Assembly (NCBI RefSeq): GCF_029784165.1 | Contig: NC_073696.1 | Coordinates: 157,517,182-157,581,181, forward strand | DNA length: 64,000 bases | Direction: 5' to 3' | Source of the DNA: Wyeomyia smithii | Taxonomy: Eukaryota; Arthropoda; Insecta; Diptera; Culicidae | In this document: in pieces, positions 18,895 through 28,650 of the stretch | Position numbering within the stretch: the stretch's first letter is position 1 | How the letters are laid out: each line of letters starts with the position of its first letter | Notes under the pieces: generated by a model | Database searches by the model: none | Seen by the model: only the letters and a program-made list of their open reading frames with translations | Told to the model about the DNA's origin: nothing | Made by a program: the position numbers and the translations under genes

Positions 18895-19623
18895 ATGTCG
18901 ATCGAGCAAGCTGCAAATACCGCTGCGGTTTCCGTGAAACTTCCAGATTTCTGGAAAAGCGATCCAGCTATGTGGTTTGCTCAAGCCGAAGCACAGTTTG
19001 TGCTCGCTGGGGTCGTTCGAGATGATACAAAATATTACCACATCATCAACAAAGTTGATCAGTCCGTGATCTGCCATATTACTGACCTAGTTCAAAATCC
19101 TCCAGCAGAAGACAAATATGCAAAAGTGAAAGCTCGTTTGATCAGCCGTTTCCAAATTTCCGCACAAGGAAAATTGAAAGACTTATTGAACGCGTGCGAC
19201 CTCGGTGATATGCGGCCCACTCATTTACTGGCGCGTATGCAGGAGCTCGGTGCAGGTTTGAATATTAACGAAGACGTCATGAAAGTGCTTTTCCTAGAAC
19301 GTATGCCGCAGAAAGTAAGGCCGGTATTGTCAATCAGTGACGGAACGCTTACTAAGTTGGCTGAAATGGCGGATAAAATGCTTGAGACAGCTGGTCCATG
19401 CGTAGCTTCTTCGTCCGTTCCTCCAGTATGTGATTCTAGTAGTCTGCAAGAACAAATCATTAACTTAACGGCAGAGATTCGTCGTCTGAAAGCGCCCAGA
19501 CCTCGCAGTCGTTCGTCATCTCGTTCCCGGCTCAGTTCTGAGAGTACGATTTGTTGGTACCATCGGAAGTACGGAAAAAATGCTCATCAATGTCGCGAAC
19601 CCTGCACGTTTTCAAAAAACTAA
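18895..19623 (+). CDS. gypsy-2 gag
   Basis: The ATG at 18895 (MSIEQAANTAAVSV) is the first in frame and gives 242 residues; earlier codons in the frame have no ATG. It contains LPDFWKSDPAMWFAQAEAQF, typical of gag proteins of arthropod gypsy elements, a capsid-like helical middle, an Arg/Ser-rich stretch (PRPRSRSSSRSR) and a single C-x3-H-x7-H-x3-C type knuckle (CWYHRKYGKNAHQCREPC). It forms the particle that encloses element RNA. The gene ends TCA AAA AAC TAA, placing a -1 slippery heptamer directly at its end. Confidence 0.9.
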   Translation: MSIEQAANTAAVSVKLPDFWKSDPAMWFAQAEAQFVLAGVVRDDTKYYHIINKVDQSVICHITDLVQNPPAEDKYAKVKARLISRFQISAQGKLKDLLNACDLGDMRPTHLLARMQELGAGLNINEDVMKVLFLERMPQKVRPVLSISDGTLTKLAEMADKMLETAGPCVASSSVPPVCDSSSLQEQIINLTAEIRRLKAPRPRSRSSSRSRLSSESTICWYHRKYGKNAHQCREPCTFSKN

Positions 19624-22600
19624 GTATTCGTCCATCTGCTGCGGCACAGTTGGACGGCTTTTTCGAAACGCGTCGCCTTCATATTCACGATTCCACCAGC
19701 AACTTTAGATTTTTGGTTGATACGGGATCCGACGTCTCCATTATACCTGCCACTAGCAGAGACCGATTGAAGGGATCAACATCTTTCCGACTTCATGCTG
19801 CTAACGGTACCGTCATTAAGACGTACGAATCTCGCTTCGTCACGACTGATTTAGGACTTCGACGACGATTTTATTGGAATTTTCTCGTTGCGGATGTCAG
19901 TACTGCTATAATTGGGGCAGACTTTCTAGCATTTTTCGAGCTGATAGTTGATCTCAAAAACCGTCGGCTTATTGACAATAAAACCCATCTCAAAACAATC
20001 GGTGACTTAGCTCCAGCTGCTATCCATGGTGTCACAACCGTTGACGCAAGTCATCCGTTCCGAGACATTCTTTTGGAGTTTCGTGAAATAACGCTACCAT
20101 CAACAATGCGATTAGCTGTGAAAGAGAGAGCAGTTAAACATCACATTATGACTAAAGGCCCTCCAGTTGCTTCAAAAGCACGTCGCTTAGCTCCAGACAA
20201 ATTAAATGCTGCAAAGAAGGAGTTTCAGATTATGTCCGATCTCGGAATCTGTCGACCATCAAGTAGCTGCTGGGCGAGCCCGTTACATTGCGTGCCAAAG
20301 AAAAATGGTCAATGGCGGTTTGTAGGAGACTACCGTACCCTGAACAAAGTAACAATTCCCGACCGCTATCCAGTGCCTCATATCCATGATTTGTTAAATT
20401 CATTTCAAGGTAAAAACATATTCACTACAATAGACTTGGAACGTGCTTACCACCAAATACCGGTGCACGACGATGATATAGCTAAAACAGCAGTAATTAC
20501 TCCGTTTGGTTTGTTCGAATTCTCGACAATGCAAAACGGGCTTTGCAACGCAAGCCAAATGTTTCAACGGTATATGCACAGCATATTTGGTGATTTAGAT
20601 TTCGTTGTATGTTTTATTGATGATATATGTATTGCGTCTTCAAGTGAAAAAGAGCATATGGAGCACGTACGAATTGTTTTCGAAAGGCAACGAGAAAATG
20701 GCCTTGTTATAAATGTTGAAAAATGCAAATTTGCACAACAGCAAGTCACATTCCTTGGATATTTAATTAGCGGTCGTGGAATCCTTCCTTTGCCAGATCG
20801 TGTGAAAGCAATACGCGACTTTGCTCTTCCATCTAAAGTGAAAGAACTCCGACGATTCCTAGCATTAGTGAATGGTTACAAACGCTTTATACCGCAAGCA
20901 ACCGACCAGCAAGCTGCACTTCGTGATTTGATCCCCGGGAATAAGAAAAATGATAACCGTGTGATATATTGGAATGATCGAGCGAAAGAAGCATTTGATA
21001 GTTGTAAATATTCAATTTCCGATGCAACTTTACTTCATTATCAGGTTCCTGATAAACCTCTAGGACTGATGGTAGATGCATCTAGCACAGCTGCTGGTGC
21101 TGTTCTGCAGCAGTTGGTTGGTCGCGAGTGGAAACCTCTGGGTTTTTATTCCGAAAAGTTCACATCTGGGCAGCAAAAATACTCAACGTTTGGTCGGGAA
21201 TTGGCAGCTATGAAAATGTCTGTAAAATATTGTCGTCATTTGCTAGAAGGACGTCAGTTTACTATATATACTGACCACAGTCCACTTACCAATGCCTTAG
21301 CCTCGAACACTTCATCCCGCTTACCGCACGAGGAACGTCATTTGCAGTACATATCAGAGTTTACAAATGATATTCGACACATCAGCGGGAAAGACAATTC
21401 AGTGGCAGATACACTGTCTCGAGTAGAAGCATTGTCAACGAGTATGATAGATTTCAAAATCATAGCTGCAGATCAGTTGAATGACGCAGAATTGCAGACA
21501 CTACTCAGATCTTCGTCCCTGAGATTCGAAAAACGAACTATTTCCCCAAGTGGAGTTTCCCTGTATTGTGATGTATCGGTAAACAATAAATGTCGACCCT
21601 ACATTCCTTTGAAGCATCGCCAGCAGATACTGCAAGAGATACACGGTTTGTCGCATCCAGGAATTAGATCTACGAGACGGTTAATGACCGACCGTTTTAT
21701 TTGGACTTCCATCAATAAAGACGTCAAATCGTTTGTTAAGTGTTGCGAAAAATGTCAACGTTCGAAAGTACAGCGGCACGCTACCACTCCAACAGGTAAA
21801 TTTGAATTTGTTTCAAATCGCTTCGATCATATTCATATGGATCTCGTTGGCCCTCTTCCTCCTTCTAATGGTTTCCGATATTTGTTAACCATGGTAGATC
21901 GATGCACTCGTTGGCCCGAAGCAGTTCCTATTTGTGATATAACTGCTGAAACAGTAGCTCGAGCGTTTGTGTCTACATGGATTTCTCGATTCGGTGTCCC
22001 GCATAGAATCACTACAGACCAAGGACGGCAGTTTGAATCTGATTTGTTTAGAGAATTAAGCCGAACGCTGGGTGTGGATCATCTTCGAACAACCGCTTAT
22101 CATCCACAGTCAAACGGTATGGTGGAGCGCTTCCACCGAACACTAAAAGCAGCTTTGATGTGCGTCGATGGAAAGTACTGGTCAGAACGCTTGCCGCTGG
22201 TTCTTCTTGGAATACGAACAGCCTTGAAGATTGATCTCAATTGCTCTACGGCGGAAATAGTATATGGACAGCAACTCCGTATTCCTGAGGAGTTTTTCGA
22301 TTCTCCACAAGTACTGACAGACAGAAGCAATCTAGTCAGAGACCTTCATCGCATATTCGATAATTTGAAGCCAATAGCAACTGAGCATCATGCTACATCG
22401 AAAGTGTTCGTTCATCGAGGACTAAAAGATTGTCGTTATGTGTTTTTGCGCATTGACATGGTAAAAAAACCACTCCAGCAGCCATATCAAGGACCATACG
22501 AGGTGGTAAAACGTGATGAAAAATTCTTCGATTTGATCATAAATGGCAAACAGCAACGTGTATCAATCGACCGCATCAAACCTGCGTTCCTCCTGAAAGA

Positions 22601-22670
22601 AGACCAACCGATGAATGATAATAAAACAAAATTTACACCTTCTGGTCATCGAATAAGATTCCTGGTGTAA
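19551..22670 (+). CDS. gypsy-2 pol: protease, reverse transcriptase, RNase H, integrase
   Basis: The frame opens at 19551 and overlaps gag by 73 bp in the -1 frame; translation is probably reached by slippage at 19614-19620, giving about 1016 pol codons. Domains in order: protease with DTGSD (residue ~57 of the open frame); RT with VGDYRTLN, FGLFEFSTMQNGLCN and catalytic FIDD (~355); RNase H with VDAS, TDHSPL and GKDNSVADTLSR; integrase with a zinc finger (HGLSHPGIRSTRR...CCEKCQ), a DDE core (MDLVGP, TTDQGRQF, NGMVERFHR) and a C-terminal GPYEVVKRD segment. No internal stop or frameshift. All catalytic residues I can check are present. Confidence 0.95.
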   Translation: MLVPSEVRKKCSSMSRTLHVFKKLSIRPSAAAQLDGFFETRRLHIHDSTSNFRFLVDTGSDVSIIPATSRDRLKGSTSFRLHAANGTVIKTYESRFVTTDLGLRRRFYWNFLVADVSTAIIGADFLAFFELIVDLKNRRLIDNKTHLKTIGDLAPAAIHGVTTVDASHPFRDILLEFREITLPSTMRLAVKERAVKHHIMTKGPPVASKARRLAPDKLNAAKKEFQIMSDLGICRPSSSCWASPLHCVPKKNGQWRFVGDYRTLNKVTIPDRYPVPHIHDLLNSFQGKNIFTTIDLERAYHQIPVHDDDIAKTAVITPFGLFEFSTMQNGLCNASQMFQRYMHSIFGDLDFVVCFIDDICIASSSEKEHMEHVRIVFERQRENGLVINVEKCKFAQQQVTFLGYLISGRGILPLPDRVKAIRDFALPSKVKELRRFLALVNGYKRFIPQATDQQAALRDLIPGNKKNDNRVIYWNDRAKEAFDSCKYSISDATLLHYQVPDKPLGLMVDASSTAAGAVLQQLVGREWKPLGFYSEKFTSGQQKYSTFGRELAAMKMSVKYCRHLLEGRQFTIYTDHSPLTNALASNTSSRLPHEERHLQYISEFTNDIRHISGKDNSVADTLSRVEALSTSMIDFKIIAADQLNDAELQTLLRSSSLRFEKRTISPSGVSLYCDVSVNNKCRPYIPLKHRQQILQEIHGLSHPGIRSTRRLMTDRFIWTSINKDVKSFVKCCEKCQRSKVQRHATTPTGKFEFVSNRFDHIHMDLVGPLPPSNGFRYLLTMVDRCTRWPEAVPICDITAETVARAFVSTWISRFGVPHRITTDQGRQFESDLFRELSRTLGVDHLRTTAYHPQSNGMVERFHRTLKAALMCVDGKYWSERLPLVLLGIRTALKIDLNCSTAEIVYGQQLRIPEEFFDSPQVLTDRSNLVRDLHRIFDNLKPIATEHHATSKVFVHRGLKDCRYVFLRIDMVKKPLQQPYQGPYEVVKRDEKFFDLIINGKQQRVSIDRIKPAFLLKEDQPMNDNKTKFTPSGHRIRFLV
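19614..19620 (+). promoter_or_regulatory. Programmed -1 frameshift heptamer A AAA AAC before gag stop
   Basis: In gag frame the bases read A AAA AAC followed at once by TAA; slipping back one base on both codons continues as CTA AGT in pol. A second heptamer of the same type, A AAA AAT, lies in phase at 19575-19581. No obvious pseudoknot was worked out; the stop itself may act as the pause. Confidence 0.75.
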
Positions 22671-22673
22671 CTG

Positions 22674-22684
22674 GAGGGGGGTAC
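22674..22684 (+). other. Polypurine tract of gypsy-2
   Basis: GGAGGGGGG followed by TAC lies directly upstream of the right LTR; it is the expected plus-strand primer for cDNA synthesis. Confidence 0.8.
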
Positions 22685-22858
22685 TGTGGTGGTTCACCAA
22701 CCCCTTGGTTCAGCCCTGTGTGATGTGTAGAGTTAGAGAAAAAGAAAACGGCTAGTATGGAAGTTAGTTATATTTGCGCGTTCAGAGAGAAGAGTCTCAA
22801 ATAAAGAGAACCAAATTATTTCTTGTCTTTAACTCGTGATCGCTTGGAAATTCCCATA
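22685..22858 (+). repeat. gypsy-2 3' LTR
   Basis: 174 bp, identical in length to the left LTR with one substitution, followed by the CTTT duplication. Confidence 0.95.
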
Positions 22859-23105
22859 CTTTCTTAGGAATTGAGTCATGCATTTAATTCAAATTCTCCC
22901 CTGGTTGGGCGGTTGGTCTTAGAATTTTTGGCTTTTTCTTTCAACAGTTGATTTTTTGCTTTGGTTGTCAATTTGCCGATTATTTCGGAGGTCGCGCGGG
23001 ACGTCGATATATTATCGGTAGCAGTGAAGTGTCCTGTTATTCGTTCATTCAGTACGGTGGCGATTTTGCCACCCCTAATTCTTTGACGTTATGCCTAGCT
23101 TCCAT

Positions 23106-23535
23106 TAGAGATGATCGGGTTTCGGGTTTTCAAACCCGAAACCCGAACCCGACCCGTACCCGACGGGTTCGGGTCGGGTTCGGGTTTGAATATTTTTGAA
23201 AGTGTCGGGTACGGGTCGGGTTCGGGTTTAGTGAAAAAAAAAATTTCGGGTTCGGGTCGGGTTCGGGTTTGAAAATATCGGGTTGAGGTCCGGTTTGGGT
23301 ATGAAAACGCGAAACCCGACTATAAAATCTATGAAAACTTGGGTTCGGGTTCCACAATTTTGGGTTCGGGTCGGGTTTGGGTTTCATAGAAATAAAATTC
23401 TCGGGTTCGGGTCGGGTTCGGGTTCAAACGAATAAAAAAAGTTCGGGTTCGGGTTGGGTTCGGGTTTCGACAGAAAAAAATATTCGGGTTCGGGTCGGGT
23501 ACGGGTTTGAAATACATCAAACCCGACCATCTCTA
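23106..23535. mobile_element. hAT-like MITE with internal minisatellite, copy 2 (inverted)
   Basis: 430 bp with ends TAGAGATGA...CCATCTCTA and a perfect 8 bp duplication GCTTCCAT (23098-23105 and 23536-23543). It is essentially the reverse complement of copy 1 at 12070-12491, including the strand switch of the repeat (near 23161, at the opposite end) and spacer words such as TTCATAGAAATAAAATTCTC. It inserted into the BEL/Pao gag region. It is non-coding. Confidence 0.9.
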
Positions 23536-23579
23536 GCTTCCATCCCGTAAGAGAAGTGGCTCCAGCAGGCGTTTCATGA

Positions 23580-23960
23580 GTAAAGTTGCCTGAAATCCGA
23601 TCGCCAAGTTTTAACGGACAGCCTAAGGATTGGATCACTTTTCGTGATAACTTCCGTAGCCTGATTGACGAGAACCAACAGTAATCAGCTATGGATAAAT
23701 TCATATACCTTAGATCTGCGTTACCTGGAGAAGCACTCTAAGAAATCAACTCAGTTGAATTAACTGAAGCAAATTACGTAGTGGTCTGGATTACACTGGA
23801 GCGAAAGTATGAGAATCAAAAATTGACGGTGAAGACTTATTTGGATTTGCTATTTTTAGTTGAGATGATGAAAAGAAAGAGCTACTCTTAGCAAGTTGAT
23901 TGGCGAGTATGAGAAGAACCTGTGGATGCTGGACAAAATAGAAAGAAAAGGCAAACTGGA
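23580..23960 (+). pseudogene. BEL/Pao gag remnant
   Basis: One frame reads VKLPEIRSPSFNGQPKDW, TFRDNFRSLIDENQQ, SAMDKFIYLRSALPGEAL, EINSVELTEANYV and ERKYENQKLTVKTYLDLLF, which is the conserved gag segment of BEL/Pao elements (DUF1759-type). Two stops stand where Leu and Gln codons are expected (after DENQQ and after GEAL); a frameshift follows near 23870-23890 and the remainder (ANY...GEYEKNLWMLDKI) is in another frame. It is dead. After about 23960 homology fades. Confidence 0.82.
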
Positions 23961-24403
23961 GTTCTGGAGTTGTCGAAACAATAGACTGTACTCAAATCAC
24001 TACGGGCAGATTCCAGATGGTTCTATGACTTCAAAAGGATTTTCGGATGAAGAACTTCCAATTATTTCACTCAAACTTATATGTAAAGTTCTTAAATCAC
24101 TTACACTCTTCAAAAATTTAAACACGAATGAATCTATCTCTACTGCCACTGCCGTACTTATAGCACTGTACTAACTTCTAGGACATTCGGAAACGGAAAA
24201 CTAAAAGAAATATTGTGAAGGAACGTATTTACCATCTGGAAAATTCGAGAAAATGCTCCAACAGATGGCGGCTGTCGAACACGTCGAGCTGTCATAATTT
24301 GCGTTTGCGTTGAGGAGGGGTTAACAAGTTGAAATTACATTAAGCTGAACCGGTTGGCTCAAACATTCTCCCCCCGGGACTCGTCGATTTCAGTCTCGGA
24401 AGC

Positions 24404-24950
24404 TTATAGGTTAACCAAAATCGGCAGTAGAGCAAGTTTATGTATCGATCGCATCAGTAAACGAGCCTTGGATCGCAGCTCCACCGTCCTTACCATGTTG
24501 TCTAATCCCAGATAAATGTTTTCCACCTTTCCCATCTTCCAGAGTTGCGTAGGCAGATTTTCTTCTTTAATTAGCACAATCATTCCCTTTCGAATGTTGT
24601 CATGCTTACGAGGCAATTTTTCCTCGGATTTGTAGCTCCACTAAATGTTCACGGGACCAGCGTTTCCAAAACATCTCCCTAAGATGTTGTACATATTGCC
24701 AACGAGAGAGGCGGTTTCTGAGGATTTAATCATATGTTGGCTCAGGAATTGTATTCAATGGTCGGTCAATTAGAAAATGACCCGGAGTAAGAGGTTCAAA
24801 ATCTCTTGGGTCGTCAGATGAAGCATATAAGGGTCTTGAATTCAAAAGTGCTTTGATTTCGCACAGTTAAGTTGAGAACTCGCTCATTGTTAATAAAGCT
24901 GACTGACACACCTTCCTCTAAATCGTCTTAGTGCTTTTCCTCCACGCAGA
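24404..24950 (-). pseudogene. BEL/Pao pol C-terminus
   Basis: Successive frames encode LNSRPLYASSDDPRDFEPL, PGHFLIDRPLNTIPEPTYD, RLSRWQYVQHLREMFWKRWS and finally the 70-residue stretch 24616-24404 (GMIVLIKEENLPTQLWKMGK ... VRTVELRS ... IHKLALLPI), the DUF5641-like C-terminal domain of BEL/Pao pol. Stops and shifts break it several times. Confidence 0.8.
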
Positions 24951-24956
24951 CAGTCG

Positions 24957-25019
24957 TCAATATTTATTTATTTATTTCATCAAGCAAATGTAGACTACAA
25001 TTGAAATAATACTATTTCA
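24957..25019 (-). mobile_element. Very short non-LTR tail insertion (A/B family) in BEL
   Basis: About 63 bp made of the family's terminal sequence (GTAGTCTACATTTGCTTGAT and ATAAATAAATA on the minus strand) sit inside BEL pol, between GLWEADVK and the following pol sequence. It is an extreme 5' truncation by a non-LTR element. Some BEL sequence between the two sides seems to be missing. Confidence 0.65.
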
Positions 25020-25306
25020 CGTCTGCTTCCCATAGTCCCCCATGTGTGGTGCATTAGGTGAAATCATTAAATCATTTCACGAATTTGACGAGAATGACAA
25101 AATTCAAAAATTTTCTCATCAGTTTTTTACTGCCTGAAAAGCTAATATAATTCATGCAGCTCATGCTTTGCTCCGACAAAATTTGTTCCATGTTCAGGAT
25201 ACACATCTTCGGGATGTCTGCGTCGAGAAACAAACTGACCAATGCACCCATAATCGCCTCGGTTGAAAGGTTCTCTACGACCTCAAGATGAATCCCCTTT
25301 GTCACC
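25020..25306 (-). pseudogene. BEL/Pao integrase core remnant
   Basis: Begins FVCLVTKGIHLEVVENLSTE, the usual first part of the BEL integrase core, and moves by frameshift to EHGTNFVGAKHELHEL, where the expected SDNG is PEHG, so the second catalytic Asp is lost. The segment ends HGGLWEADVK, directly against a foreign non-LTR tail. It is inactive. Confidence 0.75.
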
Positions 25307-26215
25307 AGACACACAAATACACATATGTAGCCTTTGGCAGGAGCAGCCTTACGACCTGTTTGCTTTATTTAAATGGGTCCTGCAAAATCAACACCCACCT
25401 TTTGGAATACTGGAGCTCTATCACACCGACTTGCAGGCAGGTCACTGCCTGGGAACTGATTGGCAGTTATGGGTTTCCACTTAAAATACTTGACGCAATC
25501 TCTGGTCACCTTTCGAAAAGTGGATCGTGGATTAAGAACCCTGAATTGTCTACGCACAATCACCATAAAAGCAGATGGGTCCACATGGAGATTCTCACGA
25601 TGAATAGCCATTATAAAATTTTGAACTACCATATTATGATCAGATAAAATTAATTGGTGTTTACCTTCATCAGTCAAACTCGAATGACGTAATCCATCAC
25701 CCTTTCTCAACAGCCCGTTATCAATTATAGGGCAAAAGTTCCCAATCTGCTTGCATGGCTTTCCTGCCTTCACTCTTTCAATTTCATCACCTAGACTTTG
25801 AAATTGTAACACACGAACTATGGTAGTCATAGACCGTAATTCCTCCACTGTATGATATTGCTGGAATACACGGTTCATTTTAACCTTTTCTCTGCAGTTC
25901 TTATAAAATCGAAATATGTATGCCAACACTCGTTGCAGCTTTCTAAACGATTCATATTTGAAAAAAAAAGGTAGAACATCCATATTAACCACCACTTGTA
26001 CAGCGGCCACACATTTCAATTCGGGAATATATTCATCAGCTAACTTGTCTGGAGATTCTATTTCATACATCTCATCTCGTAAAAATCTCGGGCCGTTCCA
26101 CCAAAGGTCATTACTCAGCAGCTTATCAGCGGATTGGCCATGAGACACCAAGTCGGCAAGATAATTTTTATTTTCTTCTGGAATATATATTGGCTTTAGG
26201 CCCGTTATTCACACC
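25307..26215 (-). pseudogene. BEL/Pao pol segment, copy 1 (integrase zinc domain)
   Basis: A 260-residue open stretch (26151-25369) reads VSHGQSADKLLSNDLWWNGP (a conserved BEL region), then IIDNGLLR, GLRHSSL and LILSDHN followed by VRRQFRVLNPRSTFRKVTRDCV, ending VGVDFAGPI at the start of the integrase core. The expected HHCC zinc pattern is weak. Upstream codons to 26215 (GLKPIYIPEENKNYLADL) lie in frame. This region positions the cDNA for insertion. Copy 2 differs by a 1 bp loss in an A-run that shifts its 5' part. Confidence 0.8.
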
Positions 26216-27051
26216 TAATAATAAAATACAATAAGAACTTATGAAGTTGTCCTCTCAAATATAAACTTGGTCTGTTTTTTAAGATTGCAGGCGACATGTT
26301 GATGTTAACAATATGCTGTAATACATTAAATGATCTCATGAAACGAAAACACTCTTGGATTTCTTAGCGTTACCGTATTGATATTTCGATGTATTCGAGC
26401 TGAAAGGGTTCGACTATCAGTCCTTCCTGCTAATACATTGGTGAAAAATGCTATGTCAGCAATCCTATGTCGGTAATGTACTGTGTCAATATTAACTAAT
26501 GCACACAATTCTTGATAGACAAGTAGTTGATCACCATTGCATCTAAGGTTCCGTAAGGCACAACACACAAACTTTTTTTGAATTTCTTCAATTCGTTGAA
26601 TATGTGTTACATATTGGGGGCGCCAAGCAACGCTCGCAAAGTTTAGCTTGCCCCGCACTAGCGCTTTGTAAATGGCTAATATAGAATAAGGGTCTTTGAG
26701 ATCCCGTCCATACCGTCTCACAAGAGAAAATAATTTCAAGCTGTCTGTAACTACATTGTCAATATGATATGTAAAGAGAGTTAGCGGTCAAATGTAACGC
26801 CCAGGTCGCGAACTTTATCTTCACGTGGTAACTCTGTTCCATTGAAATGATATTTAAACTCGATAGGAGATATTTTACGAGAAAATGTCATAACTGAACA
26901 TTTTGTCAATATGATATGTAAAGAGAGTTATCGGTCAAATGTAACGCCCAGGTCGCGAACTTTTTCTTTACGTGGTAACTCTGTTCCATTGAAATGATAT
27001 TTAAACTCGATAGGAGATATTTTACGAGAAAATGTCATAACTGAACATTTT
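26216..27051 (-). mobile_element. Non-LTR element D, copy 1 (3' part) with 147 bp internal tandem duplication
   Basis: Minus-strand RT C-terminal sequence with a 3' end at 26216 inside BEL. Coding stretch 26739-26326 (MKLFSLVRRYGRDLKDPYS, RIEEIQKKFVCCALRNLRC). Positions 26758-26904 are repeated at 26905-27051 with few differences. At 27051 the sequence jumps to BEL sequence at the start of the second duplication unit. Confidence 0.82.
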
Positions 27052-28650
27052 AGACACACAAATACACATATGTAGCCTTTGGCAGGAGCAGCCTTACGAC
27101 CTGTTTGCTTTATTTAAATGGGTCCTGTAAAATCAACGCCCACCTTTTGGAATACTGGAGCTCTATCACACCGGCAGGTGCAGGCAGGTCACTGCCTGGG
27201 AACTGATTGGCAGTTATGGGTTTCCACTTAAAATACGTGACGCAATCTCTGGTCACCTTTCGAAAAGTGGATTGTGGATTAAGAACCCTGAATTGTCTAC
27301 GCACAATCACCATAAAAGCAGATGGGCCCACATGGAGATTCTCACGATGAATAGCCATTATAAAATTTTGAACTACCATATTATGATCAGATAAAATTAA
27401 TTGGTGTTTACCTTCATCAGTCAAACTCGAATGACGTAATCCACCACCCACTCTCAACAGCCCGTTATCAATTATAGGGCAAAAGTTCCCAATCAGCTTG
27501 CATGGCTTTCCTGCCTTCACTCTTTCAATTTCATCACCTAGACTTTGAAATTGTAACACACGAACTATGGTAGTCATAGACCGTAATTCCTCCACTGTAT
27601 GATATTGCTGGAATACACGGTTCATTTTAACCTTTTCTCTGCAGTTCTTATAAAATCGCAATATGTATGCCAACACTCGTTGCAGCTTTCTAAACGATTC
27701 ATATTTGAAAAAAAAGGTAGAACATCCATATTAACCACCACTTGTACAGCGGCCACACATTTCAATTCGGGAATATATTCATCAGCTTACTTGTCTGGAG
27801 ATTCTATTTCATACATCTCATCTCGTAAAAATCTCGGGCCGTTCCACCAAAGGTCATTACTCAGCAGCTTATCAGCGGATTGGCCATGAGACATCAAGTC
27901 GGCAAGATAATTTTTATTTTCTTCTGGAATATATATTGGCTTTAGGCCCGTTATTCACACCTAATATTAAAATACAATAAGAACTCATGAAGTTGTCCTC
28001 TCAAATATAAACTTGGTCTGTTTTTTAAGATTGCAGGCGACATGTTGATGTTAACAATATGCTGTAATTCAATAAATGATCTCATGAAACGAAAACACTC
28101 TTGGATTTCTTAGCGTTACCGTATTGATATTTCGATGTATTCGAGCTGAAAGGGTTCGACTATCAGTCCTTCCTGCTAATACATTGGTGAAAAATGCTAT
28201 GTAAGCAATCCTATGTCGGTAATGTACTGTGTCAATATTAACTAATGCACACAATTCTTGATAGACAAGTAGTTGATCACCATTGCATCTAAGGTTCCGT
28301 AAGGCAAAACACTCGAACTTTTTTTGAATTTCTTCAATTCGTTGAATATGTGTTACATATTGGGGGCGCCAAGCAACGCTCGCAAAGTTTAGCTTGCCCC
28401 GCACTAGCGCTTTGTAAATGGCTAATATAGAATAAGGGTCTTTGAGATCCCGTCCGTACCGTCTCACAAGAGAAAATAATTTCAAGCTGTCTGTAACTAC
28501 ATTGTCAATATGATATGTAAAGAGAGTTATCGGTCAAATGTAACGCCCAGGTCGCGAAATTTTTCATTACGTGGTAACTCTGTTCCATTGAAATGATATT
28601 TAAACTCGATAGGAGATATTTTACGAGAAAATGTCATAACTGAACATTTT
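27052..28650 (-). repeat. Second unit of BEL + non-LTR D tandem duplication
   Basis: 1599 bp matching 25307-26904 (1598 bp) closely: BEL pol (27052-27958) then non-LTR D (27959-28650). The BEL part holds a 188-residue open stretch (27676-27110) equal to copy 1's, with a shifted upstream part. Differences from unit 1 are scattered single bases, e.g. CGGCAGGTGCAGGCAGG at about 27172 and one fewer A at 27709-27716. Confidence 0.88.

Larger units (their letters stand above)
18597..22858 (+). mobile_element. Ty3/gypsy element 2, complete, near-identical LTRs
   Basis: A 4262 bp element with 174 bp LTRs (18597-18770 and 22685-22858) that differ at one base (GAGTTGGAG versus GAGTTAGAG). Target duplication CTTT is at 18593-18596 and 22859-22862. 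The candidate primer site TTGGTGACCCCGATAAG lies directly after the left LTR, and a polypurine tract GGAGGGGGG before the right LTR. gag and pol frames are open throughout and overlap, with pol in the -1 frame. No env-like third ORF is present. It is the youngest and best-preserved element here. Clade within Ty3/gypsy not determined. Confidence 0.95.
17892..24200 (+). mobile_element. BEL/Pao element (+), 5' LTR and gag remnants, split by two insertions
   Basis: A TGTTTCAGC...GTCGAAACA segment (17892-18182) behaves like a BEL 5' LTR, followed by TTTTTGGTCCTTCGAACCGG, a leader and primer-site-like sequence I associate with mosquito BEL/Pao elements. A broken leader or gag start (18203-18596) follows. 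A gypsy element interrupts at 18597-22858 and a hAT-like MITE at 23106-23535; after them the sequence continues as a recognisable BEL gag (23580-23960). Pol is not found on this strand. The single-element interpretation is inference from order, strand and position of the two clean insertions. Confidence 0.6.
24100..26215 (-). mobile_element. BEL/Pao element (-), 3' LTR and pol 3' half
   Basis: On the minus strand: the region between RNase H and integrase (26215-25307), an integrase with frameshifts (25314-25020), a short foreign tail, the C-terminal integrase-adjacent domain (24950-24404), a polypurine tract (GGGGGGAGAA, 24367-24376) and an LTR beginning TGTTTGAGCC at 24365. The other LTR end was not located but lies below about 24200. 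The upstream end at 26215 is cut by a non-LTR tail. The 25307-26215 part is duplicated at 27052-27958. Confidence 0.8.
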
